The notes beneath the pieces are model-generated. The model was not told where the DNA came from. It did no database searches and was given only the letters and a program-made list of their open reading frames with translations. Positions 51,361-60,500 of a DNA stretch of 64,000 nucleotides are shown here, piece after piece (position 1 is the stretch's first letter; each line of letters begins with the position of its first letter). The DNA is taken from assembly GCF_016595505.1 (NCBI RefSeq), contig NZ_JAENIL010000037.1, positions 17,373 to 81,372 of the forward strand. Direction: 5' to 3'. The position numbers and the translations under genes were made by a program. Source of the stretch: Pelagicoccus mobilis. GTDB lineage: Bacteria > Verrucomicrobiota > Verrucomicrobiia > Opitutales > Opitutaceae.

Positions 51361-53742
51361 CTACTCGGTGGTGACGGGGATTTCTTCGCTCGGTGGCAAG
51401 TCTTGCTCGAGGGTGAGCACTTCTGATTCTGCTTCGTGGGCGAGGATTCGGTCCATGAGGAGGTGGGCTGCTTCTAGGTCGTCATCCCAGGAAAGGGCGT
51501 AGAGAAGCTCGTTTTTCGCGGCGTCGTATTCTTGGTGGAAGTAGTAGAAATAGCCGAGCACGAGATGAGCCTTGTAGTCGCGTGGGTAGCGTTCGACCCA
51601 GTCTTTGAGGTGTTGGGTGTGTTGAGCGAGGTCTTGGCTGCGGGAGTAGATTTCCGAGAGGTTGATATGGACATCGGCCCATTCGGGAAAGAGCTCGAAG
51701 CCTCGAGAAATGTCGTCGAATGCGGCTCGGTAGTCTTTGATGGCGATATGGGCTTGGGCTCGTGCGAAGTAGAGCAATCCGTTTTGAGGCTCTTCGTTGA
51801 TGGCTCGCTTGAAGTTTACGAGCGAGTCGTAATAGCTGCCTTTGGCGAACGTGGCGTAGGCTTTGGCGAGAGAAGTGGAGGAGCTGAAGATGTTTGTGGG
51901 GCGACTTCGTTCGAGATACAGTTCATAGGCCCAGCGGGGGAAGTTCCGGTCTTCGTAGAATCCTAGGTCGACGAAGAAGAAGAGGCTATCTTTCCGGTTC
52001 ATCACGTAGGCGTCCTTTGGATACGCATACCAGCGTCCGTTGAAGTAGTGGTGTCCGCAACCGTTGCTGTGGACATGGCCGTCGGACTCGACGATGAGCC
52101 ATTTAGCTCCATCGTAGAGGTGGCCGCAGTAGTCTGTGTGGACGTGGTGTTGTGGGAAGTCGTGCCAAAAGTCGTCGTAGTAATAGTGTCCGCAGTTTGG
52201 CCCGTGGGTATGGTAGTGAGAGGTGTTGTGCCAAAAGCCGTTGTAGTAGTAGTGACCGCATCCTGCGTGGTGGTGATGGTGGCTGCCGCCGTAGGAGAGC
52301 CAGACGCCGTTTTCGTAGAAGTGTCCGCAGCCGACTCCGTGTACGTGGCCTATGTTGAAGGAGATCCAGAGTCCTGAGTGGTGGTGATGCCCGCAGCCGT
52401 GGTAGTGGCGGTGGGAGCGGGGCCAATCGTGCCATCGTCCGCTGTAGTAATGGTGTCCGCAACCGTGACCATGGCGGTGCTTGTGGTGCACGATTTTGTG
52501 GTGGAGGCGAGTGGGCGTTTTTTTGTAGCCGTGCTTGTCGTGACCGGGCTTGCCGTGCCCTCGGTCTTTGTGGGCGTGGTCTTTGCTTCCTGGTTTAGAA
52601 TGTCCGTGCCGGTCGTCGGTCTTTCCCATCTCGCGCAGGGCGGTCATGCGGTCGCGTTCCCGTCTTTCGCCTGTGGCTTTTTCGGCGCTGCGGCGTTTGT
52701 CGAGATAGACAGTACGTGCGGTGTTTCGGTCGGCTTGGTAGCTCTGGTCTTTGGTGACGTGGCGATCGCCGAGCTTGTAGGTGGTGCTGACTCTACGTGT
52801 GGGACCGGAGGGTGAAGTGGTGGTATTGGTGCGGGCGTTACGATTGATTGTCGTCGTACTTTGGTTACGCGTATTTTGTTGGCCTTTGTTCTGGGTGAGG
52901 GTGGCTCTCGACTTAGACCCTGGACGCTGGGCGTTTTTGTTTGGCGAGACGCTTCTTTGAGTTGGGGTGATGGTGGTGTTTCTGTTGGTGGAACGGGTGC
53001 TGGTTCGCGGGGCAATCGAGGGTTGGCTGTGGGTTTCGCCTTTTCGCACGGAAGTGGAGGGGGGTGGGGTGCGACGGTGGCTGTTGCTGGAGTTGGAACT
53101 GCTGCGTGTGTTTGCGGGGCGATTTGTTTTGACGCTGGGGCGGCTTACGGGAGTCGACTTTTGGACGCTGGAGCTATCTCGGCGATTGGAGGCGTTGGTG
53201 CGGGATTGCGTGCGACTAGGGGCGGTCGCTTTGGTGGAGGACTTTGAGGAGGAACGGCTGGGCTGCGAAACGCGCGGAGGGGCGCTGCGGGTGTGCGAGG
53301 ATGAGGGCTTGCGGTTGATGGAGCTGTTGGAGGAGCGAGACGTGCTGGAGCGCGATTGGGAAACTCTGGGTTGTGAGACCCGTGGCGGGGCGGGGCGAGA
53401 CTGGGAGACGCGAGGCTGGGAGCTGCGCGTGTGGGATGAGCTGGAGGAGGAGCGGCTTGGCTGCGAGGCGCGCGGGGGAGGGGCTGAGCGTGTGTTTCGG
53501 CTTGAACTCGAGCTGCTGCTTCTCTGGCTGGAGGAAGAGCTGACTCGTGAAGAGGAAGGGGGAGCGGAGCGGGTGTGGCTGGTGCTCGGGCGGCTTCGCG
53601 AGGCTTCTGGCTTGTTTGGACCGGAGCGTGATGGACCGGCTTCGAGCGAGATGTAAGGGAGGGGGAGCAACAGTATGGCGATCGCGAAGACGACGAAGGT
53701 CTTCAGCCTCAGGAAGGGGTGAGGATAGGGGCGATTTTGCAT
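51361..53742 (-). CDS. Secreted Ser/Arg-rich, His/Cys-repeat and TPR protein
   Basis: 793 residues in three parts. (1) After a signal peptide (FVVFAIAILLLPLPYISLEA), residues about 30-370 are a low-complexity Ser/Arg/Pro/Thr-rich stretch. (2) At about 415-577, seven tandem repeats of about 22 residues share the plan H-x-H-x(0-3)-G-C-G-H-x-Y-x-x-G-x-W; examples are HGHGCGHHYYSGRWHDW, HVHGVGCGHFYENGVWL and SNGCGHHYFNGRWYAYP. (3) From about 620 on, TPR-like helices (KGSYYDSLVNFKRAINEEPQ; YKAHLVLGYFYYFHQEYDAA). The regular His and Cys suggest metal binding (zinc, copper or nickel) outside the cytoplasm. I recognise no named family. Stop lies six bases from the channel gene, convergent. Confidence 0.72.
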   Translation of the reverse strand: MQNRPYPHPFLRLKTFVVFAIAILLLPLPYISLEAGPSRSGPNKPEASRSRPSTSHTRSAPPSSSRVSSSSSQRSSSSSSSRNTRSAPPPRASQPSRSSSSSSHTRSSQPRVSQSRPAPPRVSQPRVSQSRSSTSRSSNSSINRKPSSSHTRSAPPRVSQPSRSSSKSSTKATAPSRTQSRTNASNRRDSSSVQKSTPVSRPSVKTNRPANTRSSSNSSNSHRRTPPPSTSVRKGETHSQPSIAPRTSTRSTNRNTTITPTQRSVSPNKNAQRPGSKSRATLTQNKGQQNTRNQSTTTINRNARTNTTTSPSGPTRRVSTTYKLGDRHVTKDQSYQADRNTARTVYLDKRRSAEKATGERRERDRMTALREMGKTDDRHGHSKPGSKDHAHKDRGHGKPGHDKHGYKKTPTRLHHKIVHHKHRHGHGCGHHYYSGRWHDWPRSHRHYHGCGHHHHSGLWISFNIGHVHGVGCGHFYENGVWLSYGGSHHHHHAGCGHYYYNGFWHNTSHYHTHGPNCGHYYYDDFWHDFPQHHVHTDYCGHLYDGAKWLIVESDGHVHSNGCGHHYFNGRWYAYPKDAYVMNRKDSLFFFVDLGFYEDRNFPRWAYELYLERSRPTNIFSSSTSLAKAYATFAKGSYYDSLVNFKRAINEEPQNGLLYFARAQAHIAIKDYRAAFDDISRGFELFPEWADVHINLSEIYSRSQDLAQHTQHLKDWVERYPRDYKAHLVLGYFYYFHQEYDAAKNELLYALSWDDDLEAAHLLMDRILAHEAESEVLTLEQDLPPSEEIPVTTE

Positions 53743-53777
53743 GGCTATGGGCTCCTTTTTTCTGGGGTAGGAAGGGT

Positions 53778-53799
53778 GGATCCCGCTGTCGCGGGATCC
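53778..53799. repeat. Palindromic element (hairpin GGATCCCGC-TGTC-GCGGGATCC)
   Basis: A perfect 9-bp stem with a four-base loop in the divergent gap between the His/Cys-repeat gene and the giant gene. The gap also holds an imperfect palindrome around GGTTAACC (53923-53930) that could be an operator. Confidence 0.6.
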
Positions 53800-53958
53800 T
53801 GACTAAATGTAGACTAACATAGGGTAGACGAGGCCTAGAATTATTCTATTCACTGTTTTTGTTAAGCTAGGCTGATTTTTATGGGCAGGAATTGAATCTG
53901 GGTGGCGCTAGGTGCTCGTAGTGGTTAACCGTTACTCTTTTGGAATCCCGATAATCTT

Positions 53959-56900
53959 ATGAGCTCGCTTAACCCTCTTTTGCGAATCGCTCTGGCTGTA
54001 GTGTTTGTGTGTGTAAACGGGTCGCGTGTGGCGGCTGCGGAGCAAACTCGGATCGAGCCAGTGGTCACTTCTAACGGCGCAATCGTCCTGCAAATCGCTA
54101 AGTTGGAGGGGGGCGGATCTCTGACCGGAATTCAGGAGTATGCCGTGATGGTGTCGGACGATCTGGTGAACTGGGAAGAGATCGCTCGGTCTCGCTTGCT
54201 CGAGGAGCTGCAGGTTGTGGATCTTGAGCGGGGAAGTCGGCCGGCACGTTTCTACAAGATTGTGGGGATTGATTTGGATGAGTCTGTGCGGGTGTTTGCC
54301 GAAGGTTTGAGCGAGGACTTGTCGGAGGTGCGCGACTTTACGAGCGGGATCGTTTTGGAGGGAATTTCACTCGCTGACTACGAGGAGGTGGAGGCTCGCC
54401 TGGCTGAGATCCGGGCGGAGATTGTCGAGTTGCTGGATAGTGGAGCGTTGGTGCCGGAATCGCTGTTGGTGTATTACCGGGAGAGCAGCGGGGAGATTGA
54501 CCGGATGATGGCTGCCCAGCCGCTTTTGCTGGAGTGGGAAGGGGATGTTTACGAGATCGAACTGTCGCGAGCGATGGCGGCTTTGAACGAGCAATATGCC
54601 CGTTTGGACGAGGTGAGCTTGCAGGACTATGACCGCCTCTTGGGAGTCGATGAGGAGGATTTGGAGGGGCTTGAGTCGCTCGTCGAGTACGTCGAGCGCC
54701 GGCAGGTGGGCATGCAGTCGAGCTTGCCGTTGTTCGATGCTATTTCTCCTCGCGGCCAGTTCGAGCTCACGACGCGTTTGTTGCTGAGGCATCTCGATGT
54801 GTTGTCGGAGGAGAGGGTCGATTCGGACAAGGATGGGCTGTGGGAAATCGACTACTTGCTCTATGGCCGCTTGCTCAATGGTTTGGAGCGTTTGAAGCGT
54901 GTGAACGAGTCGCTGGCGGATGCGGCTGAAGCGGAAACCCCGGTCAGTTTCGCGGAGGTGTCGAGCGGACGTGTTTTGACCGAAGCGCTTGAGAGGCTGC
55001 TTTCGGCGATTGACCGGCGGCAAAGGATGCTGGAGGAGAGCGTGTGGGGCAATGTGGACTCCAAGGAGATCGACGAGGCGTTTGAGTCGCAGGCGCGGTC
55101 GGAGGCGTTGAACTTGATTGTGAGTCGCCGGAATCTGTTGTTCGGCAAGTTGGAGAGCTCTTTGTTGAGGGAAGGCTTGGAGATGGAGTTGTTTCCGGAA
55201 TTCGAGTTGGGCTTGGATCAAGGCGAGGTGCGATTTGGCGATTTGGAGCAGGCTCTCGCGGTGTTGCTTGCGTATGGCGACACGGCTCGGAGCGAGGTGG
55301 CGGAGATGCTCGAGCGTTTGGAATTGGATGACGTGGTGCGGACGCGTTTTGTGAGTGTTTTGGAGCGCGCGCTTAACGGGTATTGGGCTGGGTCTAAGTG
55401 GGGGTCGGGGATCTTCCAAAAATCGTTTGGAAAATGGAGGGCCCATTATTTGAGCGGTGAGTTATTGTTTGAGACGGAGGAGGGGGCGCATGTTAAAGTG
55501 TCGCCGCGTTTGCTCAGCTTTTTGGACGAGTTGCCTCGTTCGATCGACACTCTTGTGTCGTATCCAGGAATTGGGAACATGTTCACTCGGTCGGAGCTTG
55601 AGTCGTTTTTGAGTGAGGGGGAGTACTCTGACTTATATCGTATCCGTCTGGATCCGGATTCCGAGTCGACCCTTAGTTCGCTTTCTGAATACGCCGTGAA
55701 GGCGCAGCTGGTTCAGGCGATTCTAGAGCTGCGAGGCGGGGAGGTCCTGGACGAGGGCGTGATTGACTTGGTTTTGTTTGGCCGGGAAGTGCTGTTCGAG
55801 GATAGTCAGGATGGATTGGTTGAGCGGATTGATGCTGCGCGGGCGAAGGCTCGGGACGAGCTGCAGGGGTTGAACGACGATCCTCTGGAGGGTGGATCGT
55901 GGCGTACGTTTTACGCTGAGCAGGCGGTCGCGGACGAGTTGCTTGCGGCATTGAACGAAGTTGTCAGGGACGAAAGCGTGGCGGCTCGCTCTTTGGAGCA
56001 GTATTTTCTCGTGGACTTGGCGAGGGAGCGTTGGGAGGAGATCTGGGAGGTTTTGGCCAGCCGATGGGGTGTGCCGAGTAATGTGAATCTCTGGGGCGGC
56101 ACGAGCGAAGTGCCGTCACGTGAAGTGGAAATTGTATTGGAAGGGAGAATACACACGTTCTCGACTCATTGGCTTCGCGAGGTCTTTTGGTCTGCATTGA
56201 ATCGTGTCGCGGTGCCGCGTAGCGATGATGTCTTTCTCATTTACCAATGGGCCCGTCTCAATGGATTTGAAGAAACGGAACTGCTCGAGGTTGCCAAGGT
56301 GAATGCGTATGGACCGAACCCTTGGATGTATTGGGGAGTGATTAGCTTTGACGGTGAGCAGGGGGTAGAGGATGAGCCGAATCGTTATGAGATGTTTCTG
56401 GGATTCCTGCCCCGTTGGCTGGAATCGCTTGATGCGGATGAAGTGCTTGAGGGCGGTGTTCTAAGTGCGGAAAAGATCGAGTCGGTGGTGACTCGAGAGT
56501 TGGCGTATGCGGTGGCGGCAGGGGAGTCGATCTCTGGTTTGATTGAGGCGGCCGAGTACGAAGAGTTGAATCGGCTCTATGTTGGCTACAAGAACGCTGT
56601 ATTCAATCATTGGGGAGTTATCGAGTCGTTGGAGGGTGATTACATAGCGTTGAAGCGTCGCCTTGCGGAGGCGGCAGAGCCGATCGTAAAGCATTTGAGC
56701 GAGTGGGAGATGTATACCTTGTCTAATGGCAGGGCGCATCGTGACCTGAAATGGCAGATCAGACGCTTGTGGGACCTTAGCAGGGCGATGCCTGTTGTTA
56801 GTCTCAAGGTAGGGGAGGAACGGTGGACGGTCGACTTTAGAGAGTTGGCGGAGTGGCAGGAACGGTGGCTCTGGGGTGTGGATGAGTATCTTGAAGCGTA

Positions 56901-59256
56901 TCCAGGTCTTGTAGACAGCGACTTTGTGGACTCGAGAGTGATGGATTACGGGCTACGCTATTCTGCGAGTGGTGTGCTGGAGGAGGACGACTTGTATGAG
57001 GGTAAGGTCGACATGAGAAAGCTGGTTGTCGCGGCTCTGAGGCGAATCGCTGGTGGAGGGGAAGGTGTGCCGGATCTTTATCGCGATTCTATCGTTGTCG
57101 AAAACAAGGTGAACGCAGAAACGCTGCGCAGACTTTTCAGGGCGGTCGATACTACGCATGAAGATGTGCTGAGACAGGCTCATGATCTGGTGGCTGATGC
57201 GATGATACGGATTGGGGAGCGTTCAAGGTATCAGATGACGATAGCGAACCTAGAGGGCTTGTATGAGGAGATACTCTCGTTGAGGGCTGCATTGGTTGCT
57301 CTCGTTGAAGAAGAGACGCGGGTTCTGGCTGCGTCGGATGCGGTAGAGATCGAGGAAGCTGTGACTGGGGAATACCGTGTCGCGTTTGACGTGTTGTTCG
57401 ACTATCTTCGTGAGAGACCGCTGGTTGTTGAGGTAGGTGGAGAGCTGAAGGACGTACAGTTTGAGGAGGTGAAGCCCTTGCTGATTGAGACATTGCAGCG
57501 GCGCTTTCCGGGAGAGGATTTGGCGGCTTATCATTTTGCCTCCTTTTATGGGATATCGGTCGGGGATTTGAGACGCTTTGACAAATTGGAGCAGTTCTTG
57601 AACGTCCAGATTGTGGCGGTTCCAAGGAATTCTCAGTATGTCGAAGTTGTATCCAAACTATCGGACATCGGCTTGAGGCAGTTCGTTGCTTTGATGGTTT
57701 CCCGTTTTGGAGAGGCGGTGTACGATGAATCGTTGGATCGTTTGGATTTTGAGGCTTTGGTTGAGATCGCGTCGGATGAGGAAACAGGAATCGAGAGAGC
57801 GACTAGCCGTGTTGGCGAGCTCTTCGCTAGTGCTCGAGCGGAGATCGATGCAATTGATGAACCAGGATCGCTTGAAGGTCTGGAGGGCATGGTCGAGGTG
57901 CTGTCGCGAAACCGAGAGCTTATTCGCGTTGAGTTGATGGGCGAGATTACCGCTCTCTCTGATGTTGGAGCGGAGCAGGTGAGGGAAGTGATCGCTTTGC
58001 GTAACGAGGAACTGGTTTCGCGCGTCGGAGAAATTGTATTTGGGAAGAAAATACAGTTCGAGGCGATAGACGGTTCGGGGATTTCTATCGATATGTCTCT
58101 CTATGAAGGCGAGCTTGTAGAAGCGTTGAACCTAGCCTTGGATGGAGGCGATGCTGAGAACTCGTCGGAAGAGCTCTGGATGGAGTATCGGTTGGAGATC
58201 TATCTTCTCGTCGCTCGGCTTGCCTATGCTTACGGTGACTTCGTGTTGGATGAAGGCTCTTTTTCCGTGGAGCGTTTTGCGGAGAATTTGCAGGTGCAAG
58301 ACTCAGTCCGAATGGAGTTGTTTGCGGAGGAAGCGTTTGTAGAGGAACTGGTCTTGCTTGAGGCGGCAATCCCCGAGGATGAGGGGCGTGCTACTCGAGG
58401 CGAGGTGAGTCTCTTGGGCGATCAATTAAGCGAGTCGCGTCCACATTTCATGAGATTGCACGAGCGTTCCGAGCTTTATGGAATTGATGTCTTTTATCGC
58501 TTTCAACCCCCCGTCGTATTGGAAAAGTGGTGGCAATTAGTTGGGCGTTACGAGACTCGTTTGCAGGAGTCGGATCTCATCGTGAGCGATGGAGAGGTGA
58601 GCGTGACGCTTCCTGTTGTCGAAATGGCTCGGGTTGTGGGGGATGCGTTGAATGAAGGGGATCTGCCTTTCTTGGATCAGTACGCGGATGAGGGAGAGAC
58701 TCGTTACGAGTACGGGCGTTTTCGAAACTTGATGCCGCCAAGAAATGCGGTTGGTTTGGACTATTCCTTGTCGGCTATCTCCGCTGGGCTTTTGAGGGAT
58801 CGGTTGGAGCTACCGACTTGGGGTTGGATTCCGGACGAGTCTGAAAATGAAGCAGGCGCGTTTAGCCGCTTTGCTCGATTGCCAGGCGTTTTGGCGAGAG
58901 ATGTACGGGGATTGGAATTGGGGGACTGGAGTGAGCTTAAGGTGCCGAGCAAACGGGCGATCGATTTGATGAAGGGGCAATTGAATTTGCGTACGCTAAA
59001 CCCCGGCAGTGGAATCGATCTTTTCCAACCAGATTGGGAGCTGGGAGGCGATCGCCTGAGCGAAGTTGTAGTCGAACCCGAATACGAGTCTGGTTTCTTT
59101 TGGCTGTCCTGGCGAGATCAGCGTTTCAGGGTCTTCGTCGAGGTGTTGCTTGATTATTGGGACCTGCTCGTTGACGAAAACGGAGCGTTTCAGATGGATG
59201 TGTTTGAAACCCTGATACGGACGGAAGTCGATTCGGACGAGGTCGCGGGGCACTAG
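53959..59256 (+). CDS. Giant secreted acidic helical protein of unknown function
   Basis: 1765 residues. A signal peptide (LLRIALAVVFVCVNGSRVAAA) is followed by a short beta-rich domain to about residue 100 (YAVMVSDDLVNWEEIARSR, PARFYKIVG) resembling the result-display domain often seen at the start of secreted proteins of this phylum. The remaining 1600 residues are extremely Glu/Asp/Leu/Arg-rich and predominantly helical. Repeat-like segments keep the pattern hydrophobic-x-x-hydrophobic with acidic faces, for example LESLVEYVERRQVG or LEQYFLVDLARERWEE. No enzyme motif, lipobox or membrane anchor is visible, and no repeat is exact. It stands alone with its own flanking palindromes. Function unknown. 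Confidence 0.7.
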   Translation: MSSLNPLLRIALAVVFVCVNGSRVAAAEQTRIEPVVTSNGAIVLQIAKLEGGGSLTGIQEYAVMVSDDLVNWEEIARSRLLEELQVVDLERGSRPARFYKIVGIDLDESVRVFAEGLSEDLSEVRDFTSGIVLEGISLADYEEVEARLAEIRAEIVELLDSGALVPESLLVYYRESSGEIDRMMAAQPLLLEWEGDVYEIELSRAMAALNEQYARLDEVSLQDYDRLLGVDEEDLEGLESLVEYVERRQVGMQSSLPLFDAISPRGQFELTTRLLLRHLDVLSEERVDSDKDGLWEIDYLLYGRLLNGLERLKRVNESLADAAEAETPVSFAEVSSGRVLTEALERLLSAIDRRQRMLEESVWGNVDSKEIDEAFESQARSEALNLIVSRRNLLFGKLESSLLREGLEMELFPEFELGLDQGEVRFGDLEQALAVLLAYGDTARSEVAEMLERLELDDVVRTRFVSVLERALNGYWAGSKWGSGIFQKSFGKWRAHYLSGELLFETEEGAHVKVSPRLLSFLDELPRSIDTLVSYPGIGNMFTRSELESFLSEGEYSDLYRIRLDPDSESTLSSLSEYAVKAQLVQAILELRGGEVLDEGVIDLVLFGREVLFEDSQDGLVERIDAARAKARDELQGLNDDPLEGGSWRTFYAEQAVADELLAALNEVVRDESVAARSLEQYFLVDLARERWEEIWEVLASRWGVPSNVNLWGGTSEVPSREVEIVLEGRIHTFSTHWLREVFWSALNRVAVPRSDDVFLIYQWARLNGFEETELLEVAKVNAYGPNPWMYWGVISFDGEQGVEDEPNRYEMFLGFLPRWLESLDADEVLEGGVLSAEKIESVVTRELAYAVAAGESISGLIEAAEYEELNRLYVGYKNAVFNHWGVIESLEGDYIALKRRLAEAAEPIVKHLSEWEMYTLSNGRAHRDLKWQIRRLWDLSRAMPVVSLKVGEERWTVDFRELAEWQERWLWGVDEYLEAYPGLVDSDFVDSRVMDYGLRYSASGVLEEDDLYEGKVDMRKLVVAALRRIAGGGEGVPDLYRDSIVVENKVNAETLRRLFRAVDTTHEDVLRQAHDLVADAMIRIGERSRYQMTIANLEGLYEEILSLRAALVALVEEETRVLAASDAVEIEEAVTGEYRVAFDVLFDYLRERPLVVEVGGELKDVQFEEVKPLLIETLQRRFPGEDLAAYHFASFYGISVGDLRRFDKLEQFLNVQIVAVPRNSQYVEVVSKLSDIGLRQFVALMVSRFGEAVYDESLDRLDFEALVEIASDEETGIERATSRVGELFASARAEIDAIDEPGSLEGLEGMVEVLSRNRELIRVELMGEITALSDVGAEQVREVIALRNEELVSRVGEIVFGKKIQFEAIDGSGISIDMSLYEGELVEALNLALDGGDAENSSEELWMEYRLEIYLLVARLAYAYGDFVLDEGSFSVERFAENLQVQDSVRMELFAEEAFVEELVLLEAAIPEDEGRATRGEVSLLGDQLSESRPHFMRLHERSELYGIDVFYRFQPPVVLEKWWQLVGRYETRLQESDLIVSDGEVSVTLPVVEMARVVGDALNEGDLPFLDQYADEGETRYEYGRFRNLMPPRNAVGLDYSLSAISAGLLRDRLELPTWGWIPDESENEAGAFSRFARLPGVLARDVRGLELGDWSELKVPSKRAIDLMKGQLNLRTLNPGSGIDLFQPDWELGGDRLSEVVVEPEYESGFFWLSWRDQRFRVFVEVLLDYWDLLVDENGAFQMDVFETLIRTEVDSDEVAGH

Positions 59257-59332
59257 TGCATTTTTCTTGTGAATAGGCGGCGAGGCAGGGCTTGCTGGTC
59301 CAGTCAGCCGCAATGCAGAATCAAGGCTCTAC

Positions 59333-59360
59333 GGCGGCCTGCGGCGAGGCCGCCCTACCT
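59333..59360. repeat. Palindromic element (REP-like)
   Basis: GGCGGCCT-GCGGCG-AGGCCGCC followed by CTACCT, 75 bases behind the giant gene's stop. It sits between two convergent stops. The rest of the gap (to 59498) shows only weak symmetry. Confidence 0.65.
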
Positions 59361-59498
59361 TCCGATCTTAGGAAGGATACGCCAACTCAATAGAAAAGTG
59401 CATTAGTGTAGTGTCAGCGAAATATCTCACATTATTCCTGTGGTGGAGTAGTCGCGGCACAAGGCCGCTTCCCACAAGACTTAGCGAATGTAACGAAC

Positions 59499-60404
59499 TT
59501 AGCTGACTTTACACTCGCTCGGGTTGTTTTTCCAGACTTTGGCGATGGTGTCGCGGGCGGCTTTGATGGCGGGGTCGTTGCTTTTGCGAGCTAGGTTGGC
59601 GAAGTAGAGTTGGTTGCAGAACTCTTCTTCGCATTTCCAGATAAAGGCAGTGCCATCCTCTTCGAGAAGCTTGGCTCGGTCGTATTCCATGAAGGCCGAT
59701 CCGAGTCCTTGGGCCACAAGTTCGGCTCGCATTTCGTCGCCGTCGGCTTTGACGTTGAAGCGAAAGGTGAGGTTTCGCTTTTGGAAGGCGGTTTCGATGG
59801 AGTGGAGGAAGGCGCAGTTGCAGCTGGTGTAGATCCAGGAGTGCTGGGCGAGGGCGTCCCAGTCGTTGTCGGGTATTTCATTTCGCCAGACGGTTGGCAC
59901 GGCGATGGCGAGGGGCGTTTTCTGTAGAGGGAGGAGCTCGATGTCGGGGAGTTTTCCGGTGGTGTAGACGAAGCCTGCATCCAGATTTTCGGTACGGATG
60001 GCATCGATTATTTTGGAGGAGTCGAGGCTGAGGAAGTTAAGTTCGAGGCCTGGGTGCTCTTTGCGAAGGCTGGAGGCGAACTCTGTGGCTTTGAGAAAGT
60101 TGGGGGAGGAGTTGAGTCCGATTTCGAGTCCGCCGAGGACTTGGCCTCGTAGGCTGGCGGCTTCGGAGGTGACGTCGAGTACTGCGGCGAGGATGCGTTC
60201 CGCTTTGTCCCGTATGGCGATGCCTTCTGAGGTGAGCTGCATGCCTTTGGCGGAACGGTTGAAGAGGGAAATGCCGAGCTCCTCCTCGAGGGCTTTTATG
60301 TGTGAGCTGACGGACGGGGGTGTGGTGTAGAGGCGTTTGGCAGCTTTTGTGACGCTGCATTCTTCTACGACGGCGAGGAAGGTTTTGATTTGGTAGAGCT
60401 CCAT
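59499..60404 (-). CDS. LysR-family transcriptional regulator
   Basis: 301 residues from MELYQIKTFL. The N-terminal winged helix is typical: FLAVVEECSVTKAAKRLYTT, PPSVSSHIKALEEELGISLF, NRSAKGMQLTSEG. The effector domain follows (GGLEIGLNSSPNFLKATEFA and AELVAQGLGSAFMEYD). LysR proteins bind a small molecule and control one or a few operons, frequently the divergent neighbour. Here the neighbour upstream is the TgpA-type transglutaminase gene on the same strand, so the target is not obvious. Cys-rich bits (YTSCNCAFLH; EEFCNQ) in the effector domain could sense redox or metal. Confidence 0.9.
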   Translation of the reverse strand: MELYQIKTFLAVVEECSVTKAAKRLYTTPPSVSSHIKALEEELGISLFNRSAKGMQLTSEGIAIRDKAERILAAVLDVTSEAASLRGQVLGGLEIGLNSSPNFLKATEFASSLRKEHPGLELNFLSLDSSKIIDAIRTENLDAGFVYTTGKLPDIELLPLQKTPLAIAVPTVWRNEIPDNDWDALAQHSWIYTSCNCAFLHSIETAFQKRNLTFRFNVKADGDEMRAELVAQGLGSAFMEYDRAKLLEEDGTAFIWKCEEEFCNQLYFANLARKSNDPAIKAARDTIAKVWKNNPSECKVS

Positions 60405-60500
60405 GTTCTTGCTGGATAGTTTGCCGATGCGGGTCTTCTTGTCTAGGTGCAAGCGGAGCACTGGCGTTTGGAATTTGTGAAGACCGTGTGCGGGTGAGCT

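Noticed and set aside
52967..53656. A 229-codon plus-strand frame opposite the Ser/Arg-rich region
   Set aside because: It is the complement of a low-complexity coding stretch and shows only Glu/Arg/Leu repetition; the minus-strand gene has signal peptide, repeats and TPRs.
54367..55446. A 359-codon minus-strand frame inside the giant gene
   Set aside because: Composition is His/Gln/Arg-rich without motifs; the plus-strand frame has a signal peptide and runs without a break.
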